DNA from: Miscanthus floridulus
Lineage: Eukaryota > Streptophyta > Magnoliopsida > Poales > Poaceae
Direction of reading: 5' to 3'
DNA length: 64,000 nt
NCBI RefSeq assembly: GCF_019320115.1
Contig: NC_089584.1
Coordinates: 104,213,111-104,277,110, forward strand
A program made the translations under genes and the position numbers. Shown one piece after another: positions 10,673-21,385 of the stretch; positions within the stretch are counted from its first letter, which is position 1; each line of letters begins with the position of its first letter. The notes under the pieces are model-generated. The model saw only the letters and a list, made by a program, of their open reading frames with translations, ran no database searches and was not told the DNA's origin.

Positions 10673-12717
10673 ATGACTCAAATCAACAACACCAAGAAGC
10701 CACCCCAATTTGATGGCACAAATTATCTTTATTGGAAGTCAAAGATGACCACTCATATCAAGTCAATCAATAGAAGAGTGTGGAAGGTGGTGGAGACTAA
10801 AATTGAGATAGCCGATCCGAAGAATCCCACCACAGCCGAAGAAGTGTTTCTTCAAAATAATGACATTGCGCTTAGTGCTATTCATGATGCTATTGATGAG
10901 AGAACATTTGAACAAATCAAGAATATTGAGATGGCTCATGAAGCTTGAAAGAAGTTGGAAGAATCATTTGAGGGCACCAAGACAATAAAGGGTGTAAAGG
11001 CATACATTCTCAAGGAGAAATTTGCTAGCTTCAAGATGAAGGATGATGAGAGTGTGCCGAACATGTTTCATCGGATGGAAGTGCTTGTCAATGATCTCAA
11101 AGCACTTGGTGAGAAGGTAGAAGACAAGGACTTCTTCCATACTTAAGATGCTTACCTGCAAGATTTGACATGTTGGTCACCTTGCTAGTGAGGACCAGTT
11201 TGGATACAATAACACCAAACCAAATCTTGGGAGATATCATGACCGATGATGCTTATAGAGATGATGATGAGAAGGATGAAAAGAACAAAGAGAAGAAGAA
11301 TGAGAAGAAGAGTGTGGCATTCAAAGCTAGTTCATCATCCAAGGGCAAGGCTAAGCAAGATACATCATGTGAAGATGGGATGATGATGATGATGATGAGA
11401 AGATGGCTCTCTTTGTCAAGAAATTTGGCAAGTTCATGGTGAAGAAGGGCTACCATGCTAGAAGGAAGAAGTCTTCATCCAAGAACAAGGAAGAGTCAAG
11501 AAGATGCTTCAAGTGTGGAAGCAAGGATCATCTTGTTGCTCAATGTCCATACAATAGTAACAATGATGATGATGATGACAAGAAGAGCAAGAAGAAAGAC
11601 AAGAAGGAGAAGAAGGACAAGATGACCTTCAAGAAGAAGAAGAAGGGTGGTTCATATGTGGTCACCTAGGATAGTGATGCTTCCTTAAGTGATGATGATG
11701 ATAGTGATGATGATAAGACCTCCAAGAAGAAGGCTCTTGCAAACTTTGCTATTAATGAGAAGCCTTCTCTCTTCGACACTCCATCATGCTTCATGGCTAA
11801 GGCCACTAAGGTACAATCCAATGATGAGTGTGATGATGAGGAACATGATAAAAATGAAAGTGATAGTGATGATGATGATGAACCCACTAAAGATAAGTTA
11901 ATTAAAATGTTAGATGATGCTAAGGAACATTTTGACATAGAGAGAAGGGAATGCAAAGTCTTGCGAAAAGAACTAAAAGCCCTGAAGCAAGCATTTTTGA
12001 GCTCAATGCATCTCATGAGAGGCTAGAGAAAGCCCATGAGAAGCTTGGCAAGGCTCATAAGAAGCTTGAAAAAGCTCATTCCTCCCTACTTAATGAGCAA
12101 AATGAGAAGGAGCATGTTATAACATGTGACAACGGCTTAACTTGTGATATAATTGATGAATCATTCTATAAGCCTATCATTGTTGCTCCCACTAACCATT
12201 CTTGTAGCACATCCACTTCTAGCTCATCTAGTGGTGATGGTTTCACTTGTGATGCTTCACTAATGGATGAGAATGAGACACTCAAGAAGGAGATAAAAGA
12301 CCTCAATCACACCTTGGCTAAGGCCTATGGTGGTGAGGACTGCTTGCTTATGTGCTTGGGTAGCCAAAGAACTTCTCTCTGCAAAGAGGGATTGGGCTAT
12401 ACCCCAAGAAAGGCAAGGTGGCCTTTGCTCCTCACAAGACTAGTTTTGTGAAGAACAATGGTCAATTTGACACTAGTTGCAAGCAAGTTGGTCATATAGA
12501 GCAAAAAGTGCATGAAAAAGTGGCCTCAAGCTAATGTATCCTCTATTAAGCTTGATTCCTTCTATGTGCTTACTAAGGGTACAAATGGTGTGAAGGCTAA
12601 GTTTATTGGTGCACCATAGATGGGCTCAAAGAAGAAAACCATTTGGGTGCCAAAGAGCTTGGTCACTAACCTTCAAGGACCCAAGCAAGTTTAGGTACCT
12701 AAAAAGAATTGATCTTT
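10673..12717 (+). pseudogene. gag: A gag, Sirevirus type, several frameshifts
   Basis: The ATG at 10,673 begins with the P-P-Q-F-D-G-T-N-Y motif shared by copia gags. Stops at 10,946 and 11,144 and frame changes near 11,146, 11,380 and 11,998 break it. A zinc knuckle C-x2-C-x4-H-x4-C lies at 11,505-11,547. Poly-Asp and poly-Lys runs and a repeated K-A-H coiled-coil segment (about 12,020-12,090) follow. A second Cys/His cluster of the C-K-Q-V-G-H kind lies near 12,480-12,515, degraded. The long, extended gag is typical of sireviruses. It would form the particle core. Confidence 0.82.
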
Positions 12718-12719
12718 TT

Positions 12720-13111
12720 TTGTAGGTCAATTACAAAGCCGGAATAAGGCATTGGGTTCTTGATAGTGGGTGCACTCAACACATTACCGGTGATGCAAGA
12801 ATGTTCAACTCAATCAACACCAATGGCAATGATGGTTATGGTAGTATCACATTCGGTGATAATGGCAAAGGCAAGGTCAAAAGGCTTGGTAAGATTGCAA
12901 TATCAATGACATGAGCATTGCCAATGTGTTGCTAGTTGAGAGCTTGAACTTCAATTTGCTATCTGTGGCTCAATTGTGTGATCTTGAATTCAAATGCATA
13001 TTTAAGGTAGATGATGTAGAGATCATAAGTGTAGATGGCTCTAACTTTATCTACAAAGGTTTTAGATATGAGAATCTATATTTGGTTAATTTCAATGCTA
13101 GTGAAGCTTAA
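12720..13111 (+). pseudogene. pro: A protease region
   Basis: The copia protease core W-V-L-D-S-G-C-T-x-H-I-T begins at 12,753, with the D-S-G triad at 12,762-12,770 intact. A one-base deletion near 12,906 changes the frame, and the following segment (12,911-13,111) contains the L-L-S-V-x-Q-L-C motif that closes the protease. It ends at a TAA (13,109) and then continues in the same frame into integrase. Confidence 0.82.
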
Positions 13112-13960
13112 TTGTCAACATGCTTGTTCACTAAGTCTAGTATGGGTTGGTTATGGCATAGAAGGCTTGGTCATGTTGGAATGAAACAATTGAATATATT
13201 GGTTAAACATGACTTGGTTAGAGGCTTGAAAGATGCTGTGTTTGAGAAGGATAAACTTTATAGCTCATGTCAAGCCGGCAAACAAGTTGGAAACACTCAT
13301 CCTAAGAAAAGCATGATGAGCACTAGTAAAGCATTTGAGTTAGTGCATATGGATTTATTTAGGCCAACACAATACACTAGCATCAGTAGAAACAAAAATG
13401 GGTTTGTGATAGTAGATGACTATACAAGATACACTTGTGTATTCTTTCTAGTGGACAAGAGTGATGTGTTTGCAACATTCAAATTATTTGTCAAGGGCAT
13501 TCACAATAAGTTTGAAACAACCATCAAGAGAGTTAGAAGTGACAATGGTAGTGAGTTCAAGAATACTAGAATTGATGAGTTATGTGATGAGTTTGGAATT
13601 ATACATCAATTCTCGGCCAAGTACACTTCACAATCAAATGACCTTGTTGAGAGGAAGAATAGAACACTCATTGATATGGCAAAGTCTATGCTTAGTGAGT
13701 ACAATGTGAGTCAATCTTTTTGGGATGAAGCTATCAACATGGCTTGCTATTGTAGCAACCGCCTATATTGTCACCCATTGAAAGTGAAGACACCATATGA
13801 GATCTTGAATGGTAGAAAGCCTAACATTGCATATTTTTTGGTCTTTGGTTACAAATGCTATATCTTGAAGAAAGGCACTAGATTGGACAAGTTTGACAAG
13901 AAATGTGATGAAGGATTCTCACTTGAATATTCCACTACAAGCAAAGCATATAGAGTTTAG
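13112..13960 (+). pseudogene. pol: A integrase
   Basis: 282 codons are open. The N-terminal H-H-C-C finger has W-H-R-R-L-G-H near 13,153, but its first Cys reads Tyr (Y-S-S-C near 13,259). The catalytic core retains its acidic residues: H-M-D near 13,346, S-D-N-G-S-E-F near 13,540 and the V-E-R-K-N-R Glu near 13,650. The stop at 13,958 interrupts the link to the RT domain. This is the best preserved domain of A. Confidence 0.87.
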
Positions 13961-14591
13961 AATTTGGTAAGTGGTACTCTTGAAGAGGTGCATGATGTTG
14001 AATTTGATGAAACCAAGGGTTCCCAAGATGAAAATGAGAACTTGGAAGATGTTAGAGGCATTCAACTTTCAAATGCCATGAAGAACATGGATGTTGGTGG
14101 CTTGAGGCCTAGGCAAGTGAATGATGAAGAAGATGATCAAGTGCAAATACTCTCTAACTCAAATGTACAAGTTGACACTAATCAAGCAAGTACAAGTGGC
14201 TCTCATGATAATGTGTAAGATCAAGTGGCTCATATATCATCTCAACCCAATGATCAAGCTGGTACAAGCAATCAAGTTCTATTATCCAACCAACTAATAT
14301 TGCAAGGGATCATCCATTGGAAACTATCATTGGAGATATTTCTAAAGGTGTACAAACTAGATCAAGATTGGCTTCATTTTGTGAGCATTTCTCATTTGTG
14401 TCATCCATTGAACCAAAGAAGATAGATGAAGCATTGAAGGATGTTGATTGGGTGAAAGCTATGTATGAAGAATTGAACAACTTCACAAGAAATCAAGTAT
14501 GGGAATTAGTTGAGAGACCAAAGAACCACAATGTGATTAGAACCAAATGGGTCTATAGAAACAAGCAAGATCAAAATGGGATAGTAGTAAT
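13961..14591 (+). pseudogene. pol: A integrase-RT linker and N-terminal RT fragment
   Basis: An acidic linker (13,964-14,218) leads, through frame changes near 14,220 and 14,320, to the RT start. That start has the E-A-L-x-D-x-x-W-x-x-A-M-x-E-E-L block (about 14,428-14,480) and R-T-K-W-V-Y/F-R-N-K (14,540-14,567). The domain stops at the inserted LTR at 14,592 and resumes at 16,391. Confidence 0.83.
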
Positions 14592-16390
14592 TGTTTACAC
14601 CAAAATTTGGGAGAAGTGCGCGGGACTCGCAGGCTTCCAAGATTGTGTCAATCAAGGAGTCAATTGTGTAAGGATTGATATCTGCCGGTTCGAATGTGAC
14701 ACTAGGATCGGTTCTCTCTGAATGACGTCAGCAGATAACGATGATGAGATATGATTGGCATCGAGAAGATACATATCAGACTCTACAAAAGGGGAAAGAT
14801 TAGAGTCTATGTTATCTTAAAATAGGAATGTTTTCTTCATACCAAAGTTTGTACTGAGTCATACTCGAGTAGGCTTTGTTTTTAGGCTCTGGGTATAAAT
14901 ATCAAACCCCGGCTATTGTAAAAGACACACAATCAATCCAATACAAGTTATTTACTTTTTTGGCTCTAGCCACCTCTTAGGAGTAGGAGTAGAGTAGATC
15001 TCAGCGAGTTCTTCAGCAGGTATGGCTGTATCGATCTGGTCGACCTCCACTGCTTGTCTATAAGTAAAGTCATGGCTTATACCTCTGTTCATACGGCTGC
15101 ATTGATCTGGTCGACCTCCACTGTGACTCTGGTATAAGTTAGTTATCGACTCTTGTCTAGTTCAAGTAAGGCTGCATCGATTCGGTCGACCTCCACTGCT
15201 CGAACTAGATTAAAGTCAAGTTATCTGCTCTATCTAAGGGTGGCGTTCCTTCGGATAGATTCATTAAGTTACCGATATTGCTTATTGCTTCCATTATCTA
15301 TTTAATTACAGCAATATCACTTCGCCAGATTGAGATTGATCTAGATCGGCCTTATATCTTATTTAACCCATCGTTTGTTAATCTAAATTTGATCTAATCT
15401 ACACTTTGAATGATGAGTTATGTTTTATCGGCTGTTTTATATCAATCTTAATCGTGCATAGCGTGCGGTTAAGACGTATCTGATCTTGAGTAGATCTATT
15501 GGCTAGCGAAAACCGTTCCATGGCCCGTTATCACGGCCTGTGTGATTCTGCCTCTCACCCCACTGTTAGAGCCGTGGAGTGAGGATCGTTATTTGGTATA
15601 TCTGTTCCCAAGAGGGCATGACCTTAACTATGCACTATGCCTGAATCAGCTGTTTTAGCTGATATCGAGTGCTTTCACGAATAGTTCACATCACGAGATC
15701 GTTGAAGTAGAGATAGGTTGAAAGATGTGTTAGCCCCATGATCTTATTATTGTATTATGGCCTACATGATTCTGTCTCAAGCCCCACTAATATTAGTAAT
15801 AAGTTAGGGTCGTCGAGTCTATTATTGTTTCTATGGCCTGCATGATTCTTCCTCATGCCCCATTGGTCATAGCGATAGATGAGATCTAATATGTTTATTA
15901 GATTTATCTTTATTAAATGGTTGAATGACGATGAGCTGTTTCTTTTACCTAAAAGGGGTTCAGTTACTTGCAGTCATTGGCTTAGCATGAACTAATTATT
16001 ATTGATATATTTTTGCCATTGACTAATATTTGTATAAATAATGATATTTATCATGAATGATAACCGATTCTTCTTACACAGCCTTATGAGCTTTAACTGA
16101 TTTATTCTTATGAATATGCTGGAATCGACTATTTAGTCGATCTCCTTTCATATCGGCTCTTAGAGCCGCACATTCAGGACTGTCTGGCAACACCGGCACG
16201 TTCCGCCCTAAATTTCTGATAAACTTTCTCTCCTTATCAATTGCAGGGTCAAATTGACTGGCACGTCTTAGGAGAAGTGCGTAGGATCAACCATCCTTGC
16301 GCTGAATCTAGGCGGATCTCCAGCTCCATCGAGCGGACCCTTTCGACTTGCTCGTGTGTCCTCAGCACGGGACGAAATTCCATGTCGACA
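14592..16390 (+). mobile_element. S: solo LTR, 1,799 bp, inserted in the A RT
   Basis: It begins TGTTTACACC and ends TGTCGACA, and A coding sequence is interrupted exactly between these points. No internal region or second LTR is present, so it looks like a solo LTR left by recombination. A TATA-like GTATAAATA lies near 14,889. Family not recognised; it resembles Ty3/gypsy LTRs of grasses. The bases before (GTAAT) and after (AGAAC) do not match, so no clean target duplication remains. ORFs overlapping its right edge are chance joins to RT. Confidence 0.72.
15022..15210 (+). repeat. Three spaced copies of a GGTCGACCTCCACTG motif in S
   Basis: A segment of about 29 bp of the form GGCTGCATCGATCTGGTCGA followed by CCTCCACTG recurs near 15,026, 15,101 and 15,172, with a period of about 75 bp. 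A second triplet built on GGCCT-x-x-GATTCT near 15,535, 15,760 and 15,833 lies downstream. These are internal repeats of the LTR. Confidence 0.7.
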
Positions 16391-17297
16391 AGAACAAAGC
16401 AAGATTGGTAGCACAAGGTTACACTCAAGTTGAAGGTCTTGACTATGACAAAACATATGCCTCAGTTGCTAGATTGGAAGCAATTAGAATCTTGCTAGCC
16501 TATGCGTGTGCCCACAACATCAAGCTCAATCAAATGGATGTCAAGAGTGCATTTCTAAATGGTTACATCAATGAAGAAGTATATGTTGAGCAACCTTCCA
16601 GTTTTGAAGATGACAAGAAGCCCGACCATGTGTACAAGTTGAAGAAAGCATTATATAGCTTGAAGCAAGGTCCTAGAGCATGGCATGAGAGGTTGATGGA
16701 CTTCCTACTCTCTAAAGGGTTCATGATGGACAAGATAGACACCACTCTTTTCACCAAGAATATTGGCAAAGACTTGTTTGTGTTCCAAATCTATGTTGAT
16801 GACATCATATTTGGATCAACTAATCAAGACTTTTGATAAGAGTTTGGGAAGATGATAGCAAATGAGTTTGAGATGTCCATGATTGGAGAGTTGAGTTACT
16901 TTCTTGGTCTTCAAATCAAGCAATTGAAGAATAATACATTTGTGAGTCAAGGCATGTACATCAAAGACATGCTCAAGAAGTTTGGCATGAATGAGGCAAA
17001 TGCCATTCATACACCAATGGGAACAAATGGCAACTTAGATAGTGATGCAAGTGGTAACATGGTGAATCAAAAGTTGTATCGGTCTATGATTGAAAGCCTA
17101 CTCCATATGACCGCATCAAGGCCAAATGTCATGTTTAGTGTGTGTATGTGTGCAAGATTTCAAGTCTCACCAAGAGAAAGTCATTTGAAAGCTACAAAGA
17201 GAATATTGAGGTACTTGAAGCATACACAAATGTTGGTTTGTGGTATCCCAAAGGAACAAAGTTTGAGCAAGTTGGTTACTCTGACTCAGATTATGCG
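16391..17297 (+). pseudogene. pol: A reverse transcriptase, main part, and start of RNase H
   Basis: It resumes with N-K-A-R-L-V-A-Q-G-Y. It then shows the D-V-K-S-A-F-L-N-G block near 16,536 and the catalytic Y-V-D-D at 16,792-16,803, intact. A stop at 16,834 is followed by the same frame from 16,852. The thumb and connection contain the S-Y-F-L-G-L-Q block, and R-I-L-R-Y-L-K-x-T near 17,200. A frame change near 17,240 precedes the S-D-S-D-Y-A motif of RNase H, where element B is inserted at 17,298. Confidence 0.86.
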
Positions 17298-18719
17298 TGT
17301 CGGTGTTTTGAGTAAACACCAACTAGTAAATTTGTATTATTGCGCATCTAGCCCGGATGGTATGCTAAAAAGACACATGGTTTATACTGGTTCAGGCAGA
17401 ATGTCCCTACATCTAGTTCATGGCTACCGCTCATGTTATTTGCACTAAAAAGTTCATAGTAGGGGTTACAAATGGGCGAGAGAGGGAAAGATCCCAAGTC
17501 TTTGATGGAAAGGTCGAAAGGGTGCTGAGAGCTTGGTTGCTGCTCAGCTTTGTGTGATGTGATCTGTGGTGTGTTCAATCGATCCATCCCTCTAGTGGGG
17601 TGCCCTGCCTTCCCTTTTATAGACCAAGGGGAACCAGGATTTACAGATGGGAGAAAAAAGAGAAATCAGAAGCAAAGGAGGTCCTTCAAAGATGATGGGT
17701 CTTTCTTTTCCTCTTGAGTGAGCTCTCCTGACATGGCAGATGGTGCTAGGGATAGCTCCATGCTGGGTGAATGCATGCTGATGATGCCATGTTCAGGCTT
17801 TTTCAGTAAGTGGTCACATCCCATCTTGCCCCGGCGAGCGGCGGGATGGACTAGGGTGCTGAACCGTGACCTTATGGGGAATAAACGGCGCAGTGACCGC
17901 ATGTCTGTTACTATAGATAATGCGAGTTTTCATCTTGGAGCATAGTGGTTGTCGTATACTTTCATCAAGATCCACGCTCGAGGGTAAATGGTGGCTCCCA
18001 CAACACTATAAGACAAATGTCAGTGCCTACAATACTATTTGGTGCTCTGACATGCCTAGGAGGGCTTAAAGCACACGTCCTGTCATATACAAATGGTACT
18101 TTCCTATAAGTGTGCAGGGTATGGTTCTTGGTATTGTGGTTGACTTGAGTGCCCTGCCTTATCCACGCTCGTAGTCATGAAGGAGTAGTGCATAGACGTC
18201 GGGCGAGGCGGAGCCAGCCCTCCGACATCGGGTGAGGCAGAGCCAGCCCTCGAATGTCAGGCAAGGCGGAGCTAGCCCCCGGATGTCAGGCGAGGCAGAG
18301 CCAGCCATCGAACATCGAGCGAGGCAGAGCCAGCCCCCAGACATCGAGCGAGGCAGAGCCTACCCTTAGATGTTGGGTGAGGTAGAGCTAGCCCTTGGGG
18401 GTTGGGCAAGATGGAGTCTGCCCTCAGACATCGGGCGAGGTGGAGCTAGCCCCTGGACGTCAGGCGAGGCGGAGTCTGCCCTCAAACATCGGGCGAGGTG
18501 GAGCCAGCCCTTGGGGGTCAGGCGAGATGGAGTCTACCCTCAGACATCGAGCGAGGTGAAGCTAGCCCTCAGGGGCCAGCTTGAGGCAGGGCCCATGGTC
18601 TCAGTTGACGGATGAGGAGTGACCTGACAAGCGGTGTAGTCACACTCTTGATCGCACGGATTAATTAATGTTGATGGTCATTAGCTCTTCTTTGGGTACC
18701 CTAATATTGGTCCCCGATA
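17298..18719 (-). repeat. B LTR, downstream copy (3' LTR in element sense)
   Basis: 1,422 bp on the + strand, starting TGTCGGTG and ending CCCCGATA. The other copy ends in GACA, so the terminal CA has become TA here. By eye roughly one base in ten differs from the partner over the first 160 bp, which makes B older than D. A - strand TATA box (CTATAAAAGG) is at 17,613-17,622. Small ORFs inside are not genes. Confidence 0.9.
18195..18590. repeat. GC-rich tandem array of about 30-bp units in B LTR
   Basis: About a dozen degenerate copies of a unit containing GGGCGAGGCGGAGCCAGCC. The same array occurs in the other B LTR (31,237-31,630) and in the C LTR (38,793-39,113). It gives rise to spurious short ORFs. 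Confidence 0.85.
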
Positions 18720-19393
18720 GTAGCCCCCGAGCCCTCGGGCGATTAGAGTAGAATTGCCTAGGGGATTTTTTGACTTGCGAGTGGGTGCAAATGAGCGCAC
18801 CCCGGTGGGTGTAGCCCCTGAGCCTACTGAGGAGTAGGATACTCCTTCAGAGGGTTTTTCGAACGAGAGGGTTCTGAGAGCCATAGCCCTCTATCATTGT
18901 CCCCAGCGTGCCCTGAAGATGGCGATTTCTTCTTCGCCAAGGCCGGACCCTTCACGGGTATGGTCATGAGATTTGATGGTTGTTAGTCAGATAGCTCAGT
19001 TGGGATCCTAGTATCCTATTTGTGGGGATCCACCTAGGGCCAGCCCGGCTGAGACTCGGTTGTGGGCCGAGACTCCCGTGAAGCTTGTGCACCTGGGTTT
19101 TGGCCGCTTGTGGGTCCATCCTTTGTCGTAAGGGTGCCTTGGGATGGCCATTGAAACCATTGATGGGCCAGCCCTCGAACTCCTGGGCATAGGTAGGCTG
19201 GAGGAACGTTTTTTGACCCATATCCCTTTTGCTGGAAAAGAGTCCTTGTCTGCCCGGGGAGGCAAAATGTTCGACGCGCCATCGGGGGGAAGGATATAGA
19301 TTGTGGGCGCATATCCCGTAATATGACATGGTGGCAGATTGTGGTAGGCATAGAGATCGAGGTGGATGATTGCCTTCCTCGCATCTGTTGCCC
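18720..19393. other. B region between LTR and antisense gene, no gene seen
   Basis: GC-rich, with repeated phrases such as AGCCCCCGAGCC. The matching segment in C (39,219-39,793) is collinear, so it is a conserved part of this family, probably the polypurine/3' untranslated part on the - strand and upstream promoter DNA for the antisense gene on the + strand. Confidence 0.5.
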
Positions 19394-19425
19394 CTATAAA
19401 ACCAAAGGGTTCGCCCCTAGGGTTT
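19394..19425 (+). promoter_or_regulatory. B antisense-gene TATA box and telobox-like motif
   Basis: CTATAAAACC at 19,394-19,403 is followed by CTAGGGTTT at 19,417-19,425 (AAACCCTAG on the other strand). The same arrangement with near-identical flanks stands in C at 39,794. The start codon lies about 140 bp downstream. Confidence 0.65.
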
Positions 19426-19537
19426 CATACTTTGCCTCCTTGCCTTTGCATCTACAACCTCCACCACCAATCGCCTAAGCCTCCTACATCCGTGTTTCAA
19501 CCATCATCGAATTCTCATCCACCACTCTAATCCTCCA

Positions 19538-21385
19538 ATGAAGCCATGGTGTCGCTCTGATATCACCCAAGATAGGGCACTTCTTTGGCGCTCGCGCCCA
19601 AGAAGAGCGTCGCCATTCAGGCAAGATGGCGGCCATCGCTCGACATCACTCTTGTTTCAGGCAGGAGTAGAGCTAGTGTCATAGCCTTGTCGGTTGGTCA
19701 AGCACCACCCGTGGTGGTGCACATGCCCTCGGTGGGTCAAGCGGATGCCTAGGCTAAAGGAGCGCCCTCAGAGGTCGCTGAGCAACCGGCAACGGAGGTG
19801 ATTCCACTACCGACGTCGAAGTGGACGGAGCTACTGCTTGCGCTTGTGGCACCGACTCTGGTGGGCACGATGCCACCGGTCTAGGCCCTACCAACACAAG
19901 CGGAGGTGGCTACGATCGTGACAAGCCATGCATAGCCGGACACAGCCATAGTGGTGCCCAAGGATGTGGCATGATCCATGCCACCGGTGGCCCAAGTGAC
20001 GGCACCCGATGTGATCTGAATGGAGGGGGACATAGCTGAGGGGTCCCCACATGTCATGGCGGTGGTGGAGAGGACCAGTAGGGGGTCACCCTTGGCCCTG
20101 ACATCAAGGGGCAGCCACTCGCCCATGTGGGGTGAGCCACTGCTCTAGTGGATGGATCCACGAGATCCGATGTTGATACTATACTCGCTCGATGATGCTA
20201 CTGAGAGCATAGAGTGGGAGAGTCTCAGTGAGGGGATCTCGACTACACTAGAAGCTCTAAACCAGGCTAGGGGCACCTTGCGTGATGTTGTCATTCCAAC
20301 TGGCTGGGTATTCACTTAATCTCTCCTCTCGCTTTCTTCTTTCTTCATGTATTTTTGTGTTCTGACATTGATCTTCTTTCAGTCCCTTATTGCCCATAGC
20401 CAAGAGAAATCCTGGTTCCTTCATGACTAGAAAGAGAAATGGGACCGCCTCATCAACGAAGCATGGTTGCATGAAGACATGATAGGCCAGCTCTGACGGA
20501 GGGTGGCTAAGTTGACTCCCCTTGCCGAGGAGGCGGAAAGTCTTCAGCTACGAGAGGCCGACGCCCGTCGGGATGTGGAGGAGGATGAGAAGGCATTCTA
20601 GGATCTATTAGCAAGGGCATGGTAGGATGAGGAGGAGGCCACCAAAGTCTAGAAGGAGCAGGATGAGCTACTCCAGAGGGACACCGAGGCCCGCCAACAG
20701 ATCCTCGACCTCCTGGCCGAGGTGGAGAAGGAGTAGGAGCTCAAGCTGGGAGCCATGGAGAGGTCTGTAGCCCTACAGTAGAGGGCAAACCTAGACACCA
20801 AGGCAGTTGCTCAGCTATGCAAGGAGCGAGACGAGCTACGCCAGACTAAAGAGAGGCTCCGCTCAGAGTGTGGCATGGCCCACGGGGAGCCAACTAGGTC
20901 GTCTTAGAGTGCAATGAGGTGCAGGAGAGGATCAGCTCCCTCTAGGCCAAGCTCAAAACCATGATGACCCAAAGGCTGGAGGCCGAGAGCATTTCTGTTG
21001 GGCTGGTCATGGAGCTTGCTAAGGCGTGGAGGATCCTTTAGGCGGAGAGCGATGAGCATGATCTCCTATGCGTTGCCCTTGGGGTGCTCTTCGACAACCT
21101 AGAGGTGGCACGGTCAGAGGGGACCAGCTCACTGGTGGCCCGTGCCATAGATATCATGATGTGGGTGCGCCAGCTCGAGAGGGAAGCTCTTCGCTCTAGG
21201 ATCACCAAGCCTTCGCCATCACCCGCTCCTACTATGCTGATAGTATTGACTTAGAGATAATGAGCCTTGGCTTCACGCCTGGCTATGAAGCCTCTGAGTT
21301 GGATGAAATAGAGAAGGCGGTGGCTCCTATCACACGGAACCTGGTGGACAAAGTTGAAGACATAGTTCTCCCCCAGAGGGGATAG
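19538..21385 (+). pseudogene. B antisense gene, N-terminal exons deleted
   Basis: The ATG at 19,538 corresponds by context to the ATG at 39,999 of C, but within about 30 bp the sequence jumps to what in C is a late exon (about 58,885 onward). The Transposase_28-like part is therefore missing. The remaining part is Ala/Pro/Val-rich (19,660-20,200), then after an intron a long Glu/Arg/Leu-rich coiled coil (about 20,400-21,180). Many TAG codons and frame changes interrupt it. The strand is opposite to B gag-pol. Function is unknown; in Tat elements such antisense ORFs are recurrent accessory genes. Confidence 0.6.
20308..20382 (+). other. Predicted intron in B antisense gene (75 bp)
   Basis: Donor G|GTATTC at 20,308, a pyrimidine-rich tract, and acceptor CTTTCAG at 20,381-20,382. 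The coding resemblance to C resumes right after it. The site matches a donor at 59,651 in C. Confidence 0.6.

Noticed and set aside
18195..18590. CRISPR-like array of short repeats
   Set aside because: The units are contiguous and degenerate with no unique spacers, they recur in all LTRs of the family, and the DNA is plant nuclear.
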